Source: Kangiella sp.
Lineage (GTDB): Bacteria; Pseudomonadota; Gammaproteobacteria; Enterobacterales; Kangiellaceae
DNA length: 64,000 nucleotides
Direction of reading: 5' to 3'
Assembly: GCA_028284185.1 (NCBI GenBank)
Contig: JANQSG010000020.1
Span: 1 to 64,000, forward strand
In this document: positions 19,862-29,988 of the stretch, piece after piece
How positions within the stretch are numbered: the stretch's first letter is position 1
Layout of the letters: each line of letters opens with the position of its first letter
Program-made: the position numbers and the translations under genes
The notes under the pieces: generated by a model
What the model saw: the letters and a program-made list of their open reading frames with translations, nothing else
What the model was told of the DNA's origin: nothing
The model's database searches: none

Positions 19862-19891
19862 TTGCTAAATAAGGTAAAAATGTAGTATAAA
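19862..19891 (+). promoter_or_regulatory. Possible lrp promoter
   Basis: TTGCTA and TATAAA are separated by 18 bases, 24 bases before the lrp start, inside the 136-base ald/lrp intergenic region. The AT-rich spacer would also hold Lrp sites. Proposed from pattern only. Confidence 0.4.
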
Positions 19892-19914
19892 ATACTGCAA
19901 GTAATATTTTTAAA

Positions 19915-20415
19915 GTGAATAATACTTTGAAAATCCAAAGTGCTAGTAAACAAATACTCGACCGAATTGATTTGCGGATCTTGAATGAGTTGCAAACCAA
20001 TGGTCGTATTTCTAATGTAGAGCTGGCTAAAAAGGTTGGGTTGAGTGCTACTCCATGCCTTGAAAGGGTGAAACGGTTGGAAGCCAATGGTTTTATTGAA
20101 GGTTATAGTGCGCGCTTAAACCCTATCAAGCTTTCCGCATCCTTATTGGTATTTGTTGAAATCCGTTTATCACGAACTTCACCTGATGTGTTTGAAGATT
20201 TTAAGCAGGCAGTGATGGAGCTGCCAATGATTCTAGAATGTCATTTGGTTTCAGGTGACTTTGATTATTTATTAAAAGCACGGGTAGCGGATATGCAATC
20301 ATATCGAAAATTACTGGGTGAAACTTTGCTGACTTTGCCCGGAGTGAGTGCCTCCCGCTCTTATATGGTGATGGAAGAAGTGAAAGAAAGCCCGAACTTG
20401 CCAATTTCCGTTTAG
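19915..20415 (+). CDS. lrp: Leucine-responsive regulatory protein Lrp
   Basis: 166 residues. The N-terminal HTH (LDRIDLRILNELQTNGRI, then ELAKKVGLSATPCLERVKRL) and the RAM ligand/oligomer domain (ECHLVSGDFDYLLKARV, YRKLLGETLLTLPGV) are close to E. coli Lrp throughout, so this looks like the true global regulator and not a distant AsnC relative. The start codon is GTG; no ATG is suitably placed. It is divergent from ald and upstream of ftsK, as lrp-ftsK-lolA-rarA-serS is in E. coli. Confidence 0.94.
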   Translation: MNNTLKIQSASKQILDRIDLRILNELQTNGRISNVELAKKVGLSATPCLERVKRLEANGFIEGYSARLNPIKLSASLLVFVEIRLSRTSPDVFEDFKQAVMELPMILECHLVSGDFDYLLKARVADMQSYRKLLGETLLTLPGVSASRSYMVMEEVKESPNLPISV

Positions 20416-20471
20416 CCATTTCGGAAAGTTATTAGAAAGCGTAGAATAGTCTAAAAATATAGGTATTAGAT

Positions 20472-22796
20472 TTGACACAAGCAACCAAGAAACACAAAGC
20501 TCGACCAGAAGCTAAAGCCCTACTAAGAAAACGACTCAGTGAAGGTGGCATGATCCTGCTGGTCAGTTTGGGGATCTTTTTATTACTGGCATTGGTTTCC
20601 TATAATCATAATGACCCCGGTTCTTTTACCAATGGTAGTGGACAAAGAGTGCAAAACCTGGCTGGCAAGTCTGGTGCCTGGTTTGCAGATTTCTTTTTGC
20701 ATTTGTTTGGCTATTTAGCTTATTTAGTACCTTTTATTGTTGGCTATTTTGGTTATCTGGTTTATAGCGGCCGAAAGGTTGAAGAACGGCACTCCAAAAG
20801 TTTTTGGCTGGTCAAAGCTGCGGGTTTATTAATGGCGATTTTAGCTGGAGCAGGACTTTCCAGTTTGCACTTTTTTGATCCCGGTCTTCAGCCCAGTTAT
20901 AGCTCAGGTGGAATTTTAGGTGAATCCTTAATATCAGGAGTTTTAGACGGCCTCGGTCTATATGGAACAACCCTGATCCTATTGGCTATATTCCTTTCAG
21001 GCCTAACATTATTTACTGGAATCTCATGGCTTAAACTAATGGACAAGATTGGTGAGTGGGCGGTAAATAAATGGAGCCGATTTAGGCAATGGTTAGTTGC
21101 TTCTAAGGAAAAACGAGCTGAGAAAAAAGAAATAAAGCAGGCACTGGTTAAGCGTCAGGAAACTTTTGAACAGGAAAAAGTCAAAACGAAAACTCGTGCA
21201 CCAGTCAAGATTGAGCCTAAAGTTGCGCCATTGGCACCAAGTAAAAAAGTTGAAAAAGCGCGTGTGAAAAAGAGTCAAAAGCCTCTCTTTGATGGCCCGG
21301 TAACGCCGATGCCAGAAGTTGAACTGTTGGATGCGCCAGAACCGCCAAAGTTTTCAGTTTCCGCTGAATCTTTGGAAGCTATGTCACGTTTATTGGAATT
21401 AAAGCTTAAGGACTTTGGAGTAGAAGTGCAGGTGATGGAGGTGCATCCAGGTCCTGTCATTACCCGCTTTGAGATTGATCTGGCTCCTGGCATTAAGGTT
21501 AGTAAAATTACCAACCTTGCACAGGATTTGGCGCGTTCTTTATCAACGATTTCAGTGCGAGTGGTGGAGGTTATTCCTGGCAAGACTTATGTAGGTATTG
21601 AAATTCCGAATGAAAATCGTGAGATAGTCCGCTTGCGCGAAGTGATTGCTTCGGAAGCCTTTGACAAGTCTAAAGCACCGCTTTCCATGGCTCTGGGTAA
21701 AGATATTGCTGGCAATCCAATTGTGGTCAATATGGCAAAAATGCCGCATTTGATGGTGGCGGGCACTACTGGTTCCGGTAAGTCGGTTGGCGTAAACGCC
21801 ATGATTATTAGCATGCTGTATAAAGCAACGCCTGAAGATCTGCGTTTGATCATGATTGACCCCAAAATGTTGGAGTTAAGTGTTTACGAGGGGATTCCGC
21901 ACCTGCTTTGTGAAGTGGTGACCGATATGAAGGATGCAGCCAATGCGCTGCGCTGGTCGGTAGGTGAAATGGAGCGTCGCTATCGCTTAATGTCAGCTAT
22001 GGGGGTTCGAAATCTGGCTGGCTTTAACAAAAAGGTTTTGGATGCTATCGATAAAGGCGAACCAATTCCCGATCCATTATGGCAGCCAACTGATGGGCTT
22101 GAAGAAGAGCCGCCAACTTTAGAAAAACTACCTTCTATCGTAGTAGTGATTGATGAGCTTGCCGATATGATGATGATTGTCGGTAAAAAAGTGGAAGAGC
22201 TGATTGCACGAATTGCGCAGAAAGCACGTGCTGCTGGTATTCACTTGATTTTAGCGACCCAAAGACCATCGGTGGATGTGATTACTGGCTTGATTAAAGC
22301 CAATATTCCATCACGAATTGCTTTCCAGGTGTCATCAAAAATTGACTCAAGAACTATTCTCGATCAAATGGGCGCCGAGCAATTATTAGGCATGGGGGAT
22401 ATGCTGTATTTACCCGGCGGTACTAGTATTCCAACTCGTGTACATGGTGCTTTTGTGGATGATAATGAAGTGCATCGGGTGGTAGAGGATTGGAAGCGTC
22501 GCGGCGAGCCAGATTATTTAGATGCCATTGTGCAAGGTACTAGCGAAGTACCAGTGCCAGGAATGCCGGGTATGGCAGGGGAAGAAGATAGTGAACAGGA
22601 TGAACTATTTGACCAGGCGGTTGCCATAGTCACTGAGTCGAGAAGAGCTTCAATTTCAGGTATTCAAAGGCGCTTAAAGATTGGCTATAACCGGGCAGCG
22701 AGAATGGTGGAAGCGATGGAAGCGGCGGGGATTGTTAGTGAGATGGGCTCGAATGGGACGAGGGAAGTATTGGCTCCGCCTCCTCCTAAAGACTAG
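20472..22796 (+). CDS. ftsK: DNA translocase FtsK
   Basis: 774 residues with a TTG start, the most upstream reasonable codon, preceded by a weak TAGGT site. Four hydrophobic segments in the first ~185 residues anchor it at the septum. A short Lys-rich linker (~205-290) is well below the length in E. coli FtsK. The motor has Walker A GTTGSGKS at 431-438 and [13 protein letters not shown] as Walker B. The C-terminal gamma winged helix ([24 protein letters not shown] region) reads KOPS and activates XerCD. It pumps chromosome dimers apart during division. Confidence 0.96.
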   Translation: MTQATKKHKARPEAKALLRKRLSEGGMILLVSLGIFLLLALVSYNHNDPGSFTNGSGQRVQNLAGKSGAWFADFFLHLFGYLAYLVPFIVGYFGYLVYSGRKVEERHSKSFWLVKAAGLLMAILAGAGLSSLHFFDPGLQPSYSSGGILGESLISGVLDGLGLYGTTLILLAIFLSGLTLFTGISWLKLMDKIGEWAVNKWSRFRQWLVASKEKRAEKKEIKQALVKRQETFEQEKVKTKTRAPVKIEPKVAPLAPSKKVEKARVKKSQKPLFDGPVTPMPEVELLDAPEPPKFSVSAESLEAMSRLLELKLKDFGVEVQVMEVHPGPVITRFEIDLAPGIKVSKITNLAQDLARSLSTISVRVVEVIPGKTYVGIEIPNENREIVRLREVIASEAFDKSKAPLSMALGKDIAGNPIVVNMAKMPHLMVAGTTGSGKSVGVNAMIISMLYKATPEDLRLIMIDPKMLELSVYEGIPHLLCEVVTDMKDAANALRWSVGEMERRYRLMSAMGVRNLAGFNKKVLDAIDKGEPIPDPLWQPTDGLEEEPPTLEKLPSIVVVIDELADMMMIVGKKVEELIARIAQKARAAGIHLILATQRPSVDVITGLIKANIPSRIAFQVSSKIDSRTILDQMGAEQLLGMGDMLYLPGGTSIPTRVHGAFVDDNEVHRVVEDWKRRGEPDYLDAIVQGTSEVPVPGMPGMAGEEDSEQDELFDQAVAIVTESRRASISGIQRRLKIGYNRAARMVEAMEAAGIVSEMGSNGTREVLAPPPPKD

Positions 22797-22828
22797 TTTG
22801 AGCTAGCTTGGCCCGCAGCTACTTTGTT

Positions 22829-22889
22829 AAAGAAGATATTTTTCAATAGTCATTGACTAAAGTAAATTCCGTCTGAAAAAATCTTCTTT
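22829..22889. repeat. Long inverted repeat after ftsK
   Basis: The arms AAAGAAGATATTTTTC (22829-22844) and GAAAAAATCTTCTTT (22875-22889) pair over 15 bases with one bulge around a 30-base loop. No clean T-run follows, so it is not a typical terminator. It lies in the 169-base gap before the next gene. Confidence 0.6.
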
Positions 22890-22965
22890 GCCTCGTATCT
22901 GCTTCGACGCTAACGCTCAAATAACAGTATAATTATTAGATTTAACAAAAACATATGGAGTGAAA

Positions 22966-23322
22966 ATGAAATCATTAACCGTATTTTTAATTATCTTTTT
23001 TTGTTGTTTTAAATTAAATGCCTCAGGTTATTTAACAAATTTAGGGCAGGGCGTGGATATACTAAAAGTTCATGCTCATCAAAATGGTGCAATTACTCTA
23101 TGGGTACATTCTAGTGATATTTCTAACCCAGATAACTGTGGCCGAACCGACAAAGTACATATTAAGGCTGAGGGTGGTTATCAGACGCTAGTGTCTGTAG
23201 TAATGACGGCTTATGCTTCTAAAAAGAAAATAGGTCTATGGAGTCCAGGATGTGAGATTATTCCTTTTTGGGGTGGTACAAAAACTTTCCCGATTGCTAA
23301 TAATTTATGGATAACTGACTGA
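22966..23322 (+). CDS. Small secreted hypothetical protein
   Basis: 118 residues. The ATG at 22966 follows GGAG (22957-22960); a GTG two codons upstream is a poorer choice. A signal peptide (LTVFLIIFFCCFKLNASG) is cut near residue 19. The mature part of ~98 residues has two Cys (DNCGRTD and SPGCEIIPFW) that could form one disulfide and many Trp and Gly, suggesting a small beta-sheet periplasmic or secreted protein. No family or function is recognised. It is upstream of lolA but separated by 62 bases. Confidence 0.6.
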   Translation: MKSLTVFLIIFFCCFKLNASGYLTNLGQGVDILKVHAHQNGAITLWVHSSDISNPDNCGRTDKVHIKAEGGYQTLVSVVMTAYASKKKIGLWSPGCEIIPFWGGTKTFPIANNLWITD

Positions 23323-23384
23323 TTAAGCTTTAATTCATCTATAAAAAACTATACTAAAAATTACAGTTATTAAATAAGGTTTAT

Positions 23385-24077
23385 ATGTTAAAAAAGGTTA
23401 TTACACTGTTTTGTTGCTTTGTAGCATTAGATATTTATGCAGATGCAGCTAAGGATTTGGAGTTAAAACTATCCAATATCCAGTCGATGGACTCTAAATT
23501 TACTCAAATGGTGGTGGATGAATTGGGTAGTGAGGTTGATCGTTCATCGGGTAATTTTCAATTGCAACGCCCTATGAAATTTCGTTGGATGGTGGAGTCA
23601 CCTTATGAACAGGAAATTGTTTCCGATGGTTCGAACTTATGGCAATTTGATCGTGATATTGAGCAAATTAATGTTTCCACTTTGTCCGATTCATTTGCTA
23701 ATTCGCCAGCAGCTTTATTGAGTCAGTCACAACTCGATATGGCCCAGAACTATGAAGTGGCAAGTTTAAAAGGTGAGTCAGAAAATAGCTATATTTATCA
23801 TCTACGTCCCAAGTCGGAAGATGCTTTGTTTGAAGTGATGGTGATGGAGTTTAATCAAGCCAGTCTGATGGCTTTTCAGGTAAAAGATAGTTTAGGCCAA
23901 ACCACTTTGGTGGAATTTTCTGAGCAAAAATATAATTCAGGCTTTGCGGAAGATTTTTTTAAGTTTGAACTTCCTGAAGGTATTGATCTCATTGATTCAC
24001 GTTCAAACCAAGCTGAATTGACAATTCCGCCTCGCTTAGAAAGCAATACTAAGCAAACTCATGACACAACAAACTAA
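23385..24077 (+). CDS. lolA: Outer-membrane lipoprotein carrier protein LolA
   Basis: 230 residues. Signal peptide of about 20 residues, then FTQMVVDELGSEVDRSSGNF and RPMKFRWMVESPYEQEIVSDG, the conserved half-barrel strands of LolA that hold the lipoprotein acyl chains. It carries lipoproteins from LolCDE across the periplasm to LolB. The final ~20 residues run past the usual LolA end. The 3' end overlaps rarA by 17 bases, coupling the two as in E. coli. Confidence 0.95.
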   Translation: MLKKVITLFCCFVALDIYADAAKDLELKLSNIQSMDSKFTQMVVDELGSEVDRSSGNFQLQRPMKFRWMVESPYEQEIVSDGSNLWQFDRDIEQINVSTLSDSFANSPAALLSQSQLDMAQNYEVASLKGESENSYIYHLRPKSEDALFEVMVMEFNQASLMAFQVKDSLGQTTLVEFSEQKYNSGFAEDFFKFELPEGIDLIDSRSNQAELTIPPRLESNTKQTHDTTN

Positions 24078-25383
24078 TTTATTTTCTGAAAATAATTTAT
24101 ATATTCCATTGGCTGATCGGATGCGGCCAAGTACATTGGATGGCTATGTCGGACAAGAACACTTATTAGGCGAAGGCAAGCCACTTCGCCAGGCGATTGA
24201 TTCCAAAAGACCTTTTTCTCTAATTTTCTGGGGGCCGCCCGGAACCGGCAAAACCACTTTAGCCAGGTTGATTGCGCATAATTCGAATGCGCATTTTATT
24301 ACCATTTCTGCCGTATTAGCGGGTGTTAAAGATATTCGTGTTGCGGTGGAAGAAGCCAAGCAGTATCAATCTCAAGGCAAGCAAACCATTTTATTTGTGG
24401 ATGAGGTGCATCGTTTTAATAAAGCGCAGCAGGATGCTTTTTTGCCTTTTGTGGAAGATGGTACTGTGACTTTTATTGGCGCTACTACGGAAAATCCTTC
24501 TTTTGAGTTAAATAATGCTTTGCTCTCGAGAGCGCGGGTGTTTGTACTTAAGGATTTATCTGAAGCTGCTTTATCACAACTGATTGAAAACGCCTTGTTG
24601 GATAAAGAAAAAGGTTTGGGGCAGTATAAAATGTCCATAGATGATGAATGTCGTCAGATTTTGATTTCATCGGCCGATGGTGATGGTCGCCGTTTACTTA
24701 ATTTTCTCGAAATAGCCAGTGAGTTGGCTATGGCTAAGCTAGAGCCTTTTGTTATCGATAAAAAAGTTTTGCAAGAAACATTAACTCAATCTTTAAGACG
24801 TTTTGATAAAGGTGGTGAGCATTTTTATGATCAAATTTCGGCGCTGCATAAGTCTGTGCGTGGTTCTAATCCTGATGCGGCCCTCTATTGGTTTTGCCGA
24901 ATGCTTGATGGTGGAGTTGATCCATTGTACGTAGCACGACGGGTGGTGCGTATGGCTAGTGAGGATATTGGTAATGCCGATCCGCGTGGTTTAACCATTG
25001 CGCTGCATGCTTGGGATGTTCAAGAGCGCTTGGGTAGTCCGGAAGGGGAGTTGGCTATTGCTCAAGCGCTTACTTATCTTGCTTGTGCCGCTAAAAGTAA
25101 CGCGGTTTATATGGCTTATAAAGCGGTTATGTCTGATGTGAAATCCGAACCGACTTATGAAGTACCATTGCATATTCGTAATGCACCAACTAAGCTGATG
25201 AAAGAGCTCGATTATGGCACTGATTATCGCTATGACCATAATGAGTCTGATGCTCATGCAGCCGGGCAAACCTATTTTCCAGAAGAGAAGGGTGAACAGG
25301 AATATTATCAGCCAGTGGATCGAGGGTTAGAAAAGAAAATTGCTGAGAAACTGGCTTGGATCCGAAATCGTAATAAGCAATGA
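24061..25383 (+). CDS. rarA: Replication-associated recombination protein RarA
   Basis: 440 residues. AAA+ clamp-loader-like ATPase with Walker A GPPGTGKT at 58-65, Walker [15 protein letters not shown], sensor 1 GATTENPSF and the C-terminal tetramerisation region ([17 protein letters not shown]). RarA (MgsA/WRNIP1 homologue) acts at stalled forks and gaps. It lies between lolA and serS as in enterobacteria, except that crcB and a repeat-rich 500-base gap come in between here. Confidence 0.96.
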   Translation: MTQQTNLFSENNLYIPLADRMRPSTLDGYVGQEHLLGEGKPLRQAIDSKRPFSLIFWGPPGTGKTTLARLIAHNSNAHFITISAVLAGVKDIRVAVEEAKQYQSQGKQTILFVDEVHRFNKAQQDAFLPFVEDGTVTFIGATTENPSFELNNALLSRARVFVLKDLSEAALSQLIENALLDKEKGLGQYKMSIDDECRQILISSADGDGRRLLNFLEIASELAMAKLEPFVIDKKVLQETLTQSLRRFDKGGEHFYDQISALHKSVRGSNPDAALYWFCRMLDGGVDPLYVARRVVRMASEDIGNADPRGLTIALHAWDVQERLGSPEGELAIAQALTYLACAAKSNAVYMAYKAVMSDVKSEPTYEVPLHIRNAPTKLMKELDYGTDYRYDHNESDAHAAGQTYFPEEKGEQEYYQPVDRGLEKKIAEKLAWIRNRNKQ

Positions 25384-25425
25384 TATAGCATCAATGTTTT
25401 AATGTATGTTTCGCTTTTACAGCGA

Positions 25426-25457
25426 GTTACTTTTCTTGTGCGGCCAAGAAAAGTAAC
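25426..25457. repeat. Perfect 12-bp inverted repeat of a dispersed-element type
   Basis: GTTACTTTTCTT and AAGAAAAGTAAC flank an 8-base centre, followed by CAAAAGAAGGCCGCCCCG. The combination is familiar, from memory, as a repeated motif in marine gammaproteobacteria. It starts a 500-base gene-free stretch (25384-25884) that also holds the palindrome TTCAAATC/GATTTGAA (25568-25588), a crcB fragment and two more repeats. Confidence 0.65.
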
Positions 25458-25649
25458 CAAAAGAAGGCCGCCCCGATATTTAGGCCATTCGATGAATGGC
25501 TACCTTCGCAAAATTTGCGTCATCACGCATCATGAAATACGTCACATCCCTGTGTCGGATTTCATTATTCAAATCGTCCTGATTTGAATTGCTATGACTT
25601 ATCTTTTGCTCAGCTAAATATAAGGGTTTATAAAGAGCAGGAAAAGCAA

Positions 25650-25691
25650 ATGTGGGGATTAGTAATATCAATTGGTATTGGCGGTGCGTTA
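25650..25691 (+). pseudogene. Truncated copy of the crcB start
   Basis: Fourteen codons (MWGLVISIGIGGAL) copy the start of the intact gene at 25885 (MWGLVASIGIGGAL), with six base changes in 42, all but two silent. Similarity ends abruptly after GCGTTA, where unrelated AT-rich sequence and a palindromic repeat follow. It cannot encode a working channel. It looks like an old duplicate whose body was lost or replaced by repeat insertion. Confidence 0.7.
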
Positions 25692-25721
25692 AATGATTTA
25701 TTATGGTTTAAGACAAACCTG

Positions 25722-25748
25722 AAATCCCCACGAAGGCGGGGATCCACC
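25722..25748. repeat. Palindromic repeat AATCCCC...GGGGATCC
   Basis: AATCCCCAC-GAAG-GCGGGGATCC: a short hairpin of the same class as 17722 and 18570, lying directly downstream of the crcB fragment. Confidence 0.65.
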
Positions 25749-25778
25749 AATAACTTGTGAGTTTAATAATTAAGGTGG

Positions 25779-25823
25779 ACTCCTGCTTACCTAAAGGTAC
25801 TTCCTTTGGTCGTTCGCAGGAGT
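25779..25823. repeat. Hairpin repeat ACTCCTGC...GCAGGAGT
   Basis: Eight-base perfect arms around a loop containing CTTCCTTTGGTCG. The same 13 bases recur at 58448-58460, and their inverse in part at 58367-58378, so the loop sequence is itself a dispersed word. Confidence 0.65.
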
Positions 25824-25884
25824 TTCAAAATATTTTTTTCTGTTACTTATACAAAGATTTAAACTAATCAAAGTGGAATTACAA

Positions 25885-26265
25885 ATGTGGGGATTAGTAG
25901 CATCAATTGGCATCGGCGGGGCCTTGGGAGCTTTAACGCGCTTTCAAATCCGTGAATGGTCATCAAGCAAGTTTGGTGATGAAGTTTATTATGGAACCTT
26001 AATAGCCAATGTGATCGGCTGTTTTGTGGCTGGATTTTTATTGAGCTACTGGCAGGAGTCACACTTGTCCATGAATCTAAAACAGGGGGTTATGGTTGGT
26101 TTTTTAGGAGCTTTAACCACCTTTTCAACATTTTCAGTAGAAGCTCTTTTGCTGTTTCAACAGCAACAATACCAAAAAGCATTGACCTATATTGTGGCAA
26201 ATTTGCTGATTTGTTTGCTAATGGTGTTTGTTGGTGCCTGGCTTGGTGATAGAATAGCCAGCTGA
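25885..26265 (+). CDS. crcB: Fluoride ion channel CrcB/FluC
   Basis: 126 residues starting at the ATG MWGLVASIGIGGALGALTRF; a GTG four codons earlier is not conserved. Four membrane segments; GTLIANVIGCFVAGF and GFLGALTTFSTFSVE carry the family's pore-lining Asn and Phe/Thr residues (NVIG and TTFSTFS). It exports fluoride as a dual-topology dimer. No fluoride riboswitch is evident upstream; the leader is instead occupied by repeats and a broken copy of its own first codons. Confidence 0.93.
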   Translation: MWGLVASIGIGGALGALTRFQIREWSSSKFGDEVYYGTLIANVIGCFVAGFLLSYWQESHLSMNLKQGVMVGFLGALTTFSTFSVEALLLFQQQQYQKALTYIVANLLICLLMVFVGAWLGDRIAS

Positions 26266-26287
26266 ATTTTGACTAAGGCTCTTTTGA

Positions 26288-27583
<1,296 letters not shown>

Positions 27584-27594
27584 AACTTCTTCAA

Positions 27595-27616
27595 TGGGGC
27601 TTGATCTAAAGCCCCA
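27595..27616 (+). terminator. Hairpin after serS
   Basis: A perfect 8-bp stem TGGGGCTT/AAGCCCCA with a 6-base loop lies 12 bases after the stop. No T-run follows, so termination may be inefficient or factor-dependent. Confidence 0.55.
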
Positions 27617-27660
27617 GTCCTTACAGAATGGGATAATGTTTAATAAGCTCATCATTAGGT

Positions 27661-28374
27661 ATGTTTATTTCCAGACTGTTAATTTTGTCACTCTGTGGTT
27701 TTTTGCTAGCTTCCTGTGCGCAAGAAAAGCTGGTGGTTGAAGAAACTGCTTCACAAACACCTGTTGAAACAAAAGATAGTTTGCTAGCCTTGCAAGTAAA
27801 TCATAAACGCCAATTTAAAAACCTTTCTGTAGAGCTTTTGCAAGTTACAGGTGATTCACGCTGTCCTAAAGGCGTAGTGTGTGATTGGGCTGGTAATGCG
27901 CAATTGGTGTTTTTAGTTTCAACGGCAAGTTCTGCTGAGACTGTGACTTTAAATACCCATGGTGGTCAGCAATATCCTGTTTCGGCTCAAGCAGCGGGTT
28001 ACGACATTAGTTTACTAAAAGTTAAACCTTATCCTGCAATTAATATTAAGATTGATCCGAATCAATACATGGCACAGTTAGAAATTAAAAAGTCAGAGTC
28101 TATTAAACAACCGGTGATTATTGATGTACGCAGTGAGAAAGAATATCAAGCAGGCCATTATCCAAGCGCTATAAATTTGGGTTATGAGAATATTGATCAG
28201 ACTATTGGTAGCCTTAGCTTAAAGAAGGATAGTGAAATTATTGTCTATTGCCGTAGTGGCCGCCGTTCTGGAATTGCACAAAAAATGTTACAAGAGCTAG
28301 GTTATACTAATGTGATTAACGGCATTAATCAGGATGCTGTACATAAGAAGTTAGGCACTACTACAAAAATGTAA
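27661..28374 (+). CDS. Predicted lipoprotein with C-terminal rhodanese domain
   Basis: 237 residues. The lipobox LLASC (Cys19) predicts a lipid-anchored periplasmic protein. Residues ~40-130 form a beta-rich domain of unknown role containing SRCPKGVVCDWAGNA, with two Cys in a pattern seen in many uncharacterised lipoproteins. Residues ~133-232 form a rhodanese domain (IIDVRSEKEYQAGHYPSAINLGYENI) with active-site loop CRSGRRSG, close to PspE/GlpE. A periplasmic thiosulfate or persulfide transfer role is inferred. It precedes two VOC genes but has no clear link to them. Confidence 0.75.
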   Translation: MFISRLLILSLCGFLLASCAQEKLVVEETASQTPVETKDSLLALQVNHKRQFKNLSVELLQVTGDSRCPKGVVCDWAGNAQLVFLVSTASSAETVTLNTHGGQQYPVSAQAAGYDISLLKVKPYPAINIKIDPNQYMAQLEIKKSESIKQPVIIDVRSEKEYQAGHYPSAINLGYENIDQTIGSLSLKKDSEIIVYCRSGRRSGIAQKMLQELGYTNVINGINQDAVHKKLGTTTKM

Positions 28375-28381
28375 GGAGTTT

Positions 28382-28774
28382 ATGATGGGAAAAGCATTAG
28401 GCGTTGGTGGGGTATTTTTTAAGTCTAAAGATAGGGATGCTTTAGGTCAATGGTACAAGGATACTTTGGGGTTTGATGTTGATGCCAGTTATGGCGGCTC
28501 CAGTTTTTCTCATGAGCAAAGCCCTACTGGTGCTTGCACTGTTTGGGGGCCATTTAAATCTGATACTGAATACTTTGAACCTTCAAAAAAGAATTTTATG
28601 ATCAATCTGATTGTTGATGATTTGGAGGAGTGTTTAAAGCAGGTGCAAGCTAATGGCGGTCAATTAGTTGGCGACCCTTGTGAAGAGTCTTATGGTAAGT
28701 TTGCCTGGTTTATCGATCCTGAAGGTAACAAAATTGAACTTTGGCAAATTCTAAATGACGGCAAGTTTGAATAG
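28382..28774 (+). CDS. VOC superfamily (glyoxalase-like) protein
   Basis: 130 residues. Paired beta-alpha-beta-beta-beta modules: GVFFKSKDRDALGQWYKDTLGF at the start and FAWFIDPEGNKIELWQ at the end. The last Glu (IELW) is the usual metal ligand of VOC enzymes. Substrate unknown; relatives include glyoxalase I, fosfomycin-resistance proteins and dioxygenases. GGAG precedes tandem ATG codons at 28382 and 28385. The next gene is a second VOC protein 15 bases away. Confidence 0.8.
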   Translation: MMGKALGVGGVFFKSKDRDALGQWYKDTLGFDVDASYGGSSFSHEQSPTGACTVWGPFKSDTEYFEPSKKNFMINLIVDDLEECLKQVQANGGQLVGDPCEESYGKFAWFIDPEGNKIELWQILNDGKFE

Positions 28775-28789
28775 AAAAAGGGAAGAGTA

Positions 28790-29143
28790 ATGAACCATAA
28801 AGTTGTTTGGTTTGATGTGCCAGTCTTGGATTTGAAAAGAGCCATAAATTTTTATAGCAAAGTATTGAACTGTAGTATTCGCGAAGAATTCGAAGGGGTT
28901 GCAGTATTGCAACATCAAGACGAAGAAGTAGCAGGTTGCTTGACAGTGGATAAGAGAATAAAGCCATCACAAGAAGGTGTTTTACTCTACTATAATGTTG
29001 CTGGACGATTAGCAGATGCCGTAAGTCAAGTTGAAGTTAATGGCGGTAAAGTACTACAGGCCCAACATTCCATAGGGCCTTTTGGTGAAAGGGCTATTGT
29101 ATTAGATAGTGAAGGCAACCGAATTGCTCTACATTCCACCTAA
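28790..29143 (+). CDS. VOC superfamily protein, second of a tandem pair
   Basis: 117 residues. VWFDVPVLDLKRAINFYSKVLNC and GERAIVLDSEGNRIALHS are the two ends of the VOC fold. Unlike its neighbour, it ends IALHS, so the terminal Glu metal ligand is absent and it may bind metal or substrate differently. It is cotranscribed with the preceding gene (15-base gap, GGAAGAG site). Similarity to the neighbour is limited to the fold, so this is not a recent duplication. Confidence 0.75.
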   Translation: MNHKVVWFDVPVLDLKRAINFYSKVLNCSIREEFEGVAVLQHQDEEVAGCLTVDKRIKPSQEGVLLYYNVAGRLADAVSQVEVNGGKVLQAQHSIGPFGERAIVLDSEGNRIALHST

Positions 29144-29217
29144 AGTTTAACGGATAGCTTGTTGATTATTACTGAACAAGGCATAATTCCAGCACTCTTA
29201 TAAATATAGTTACTCGT

Positions 29218-29988
29218 ATGTTAATCGTTGTTTCTCCAGCAAAAACTTTAGATTTTGAATCTAAACCGAAGTCATCCATTAATTCAATCCCTGACTTTTT
29301 AGACGATTCTCAGTTTCTGATTAATCAGCTTAAGAAATTTAAGTCACAGGATCTGATTGATCTAATGGGGGTTAGCCAAAAAATTGCAGACTTAAATGTT
29401 AAGCGTTTTAAGAGCTGGAAAAAACCCTTTACTACGGAGAATGCGAAACAAGCAATTTTGGCTTTTAAGGGTGATGTTTATGCAGGGCTTGATGCGGAAA
29501 CTATGAAAGCCAATGATTTTAAGTTTGCGCAAAAGCATTTAAGGATTTTATCGGGTTTATATGGTTTGTTGTATCCAATGGATTTAATGCAACCTTATCG
29601 TTTGGAAATGGGCAAAAAATTAACCACTAAACGCGGTAAAAATTTATACGAATTTTGGGGTGATAAAATTACTGAAGCACTGAATCAACAGTTAAAAAAA
29701 TTAAAATCAGATAGCTTGATAAACTTAGCATCTAATGAGTATTTTAAATCGGTTAAACCCAAACTGTTAAATGCTAAAGTCGTTACTCCGACATTTAAAG
29801 ATTATAAAAATGGTGATTATAAGATGATCAGCTTCTTTGCCAAAAAGGCTAGAGGTTCGTTAAGTCGCTATGTGATTGATAACAGAATTACCAATCCCGA
29901 AGACATGAAATCCTTTGATGTGGATGGTTATAAGTTTAATAAGAAATACTCAAAAGATAATAATTGGGTGTTTACAAGAAAGCAGTAG
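29218..29988 (+). CDS. yaaA: Peroxide stress protein YaaA
   Basis: 256 residues, full length. MLIVVSPAKTLDFES and LSGLYGLLYPMDLMQPYRLEMG are signatures of the YaaA/DUF328 family, with FYEFW-like NLYEFWGDKI and the C-terminal FFAKKARG. In E. coli YaaA is induced by OxyR and limits free iron and Fenton damage during peroxide stress; it has DNA-binding activity. It converges head-on with bioA with no gap. Confidence 0.95.
   Translation: MLIVVSPAKTLDFESKPKSSINSIPDFLDDSQFLINQLKKFKSQDLIDLMGVSQKIADLNVKRFKSWKKPFTTENAKQAILAFKGDVYAGLDAETMKANDFKFAQKHLRILSGLYGLLYPMDLMQPYRLEMGKKLTTKRGKNLYEFWGDKITEALNQQLKKLKSDSLINLASNEYFKSVKPKLLNAKVVTPTFKDYKNGDYKMISFFAKKARGSLSRYVIDNRITNPEDMKSFDVDGYKFNKKYSKDNNWVFTRKQ

Noticed and set aside
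25401..25671. Short open frames on both strands in the crcB upstream gap
   Set aside because: They run through inverted repeats, have no ribosome sites and no recognisable protein pattern.
28382..29143. Recent tandem duplication of a VOC gene
   Set aside because: The two proteins share only the fold pattern; sequence identity by eye is low and the metal-ligand end differs.
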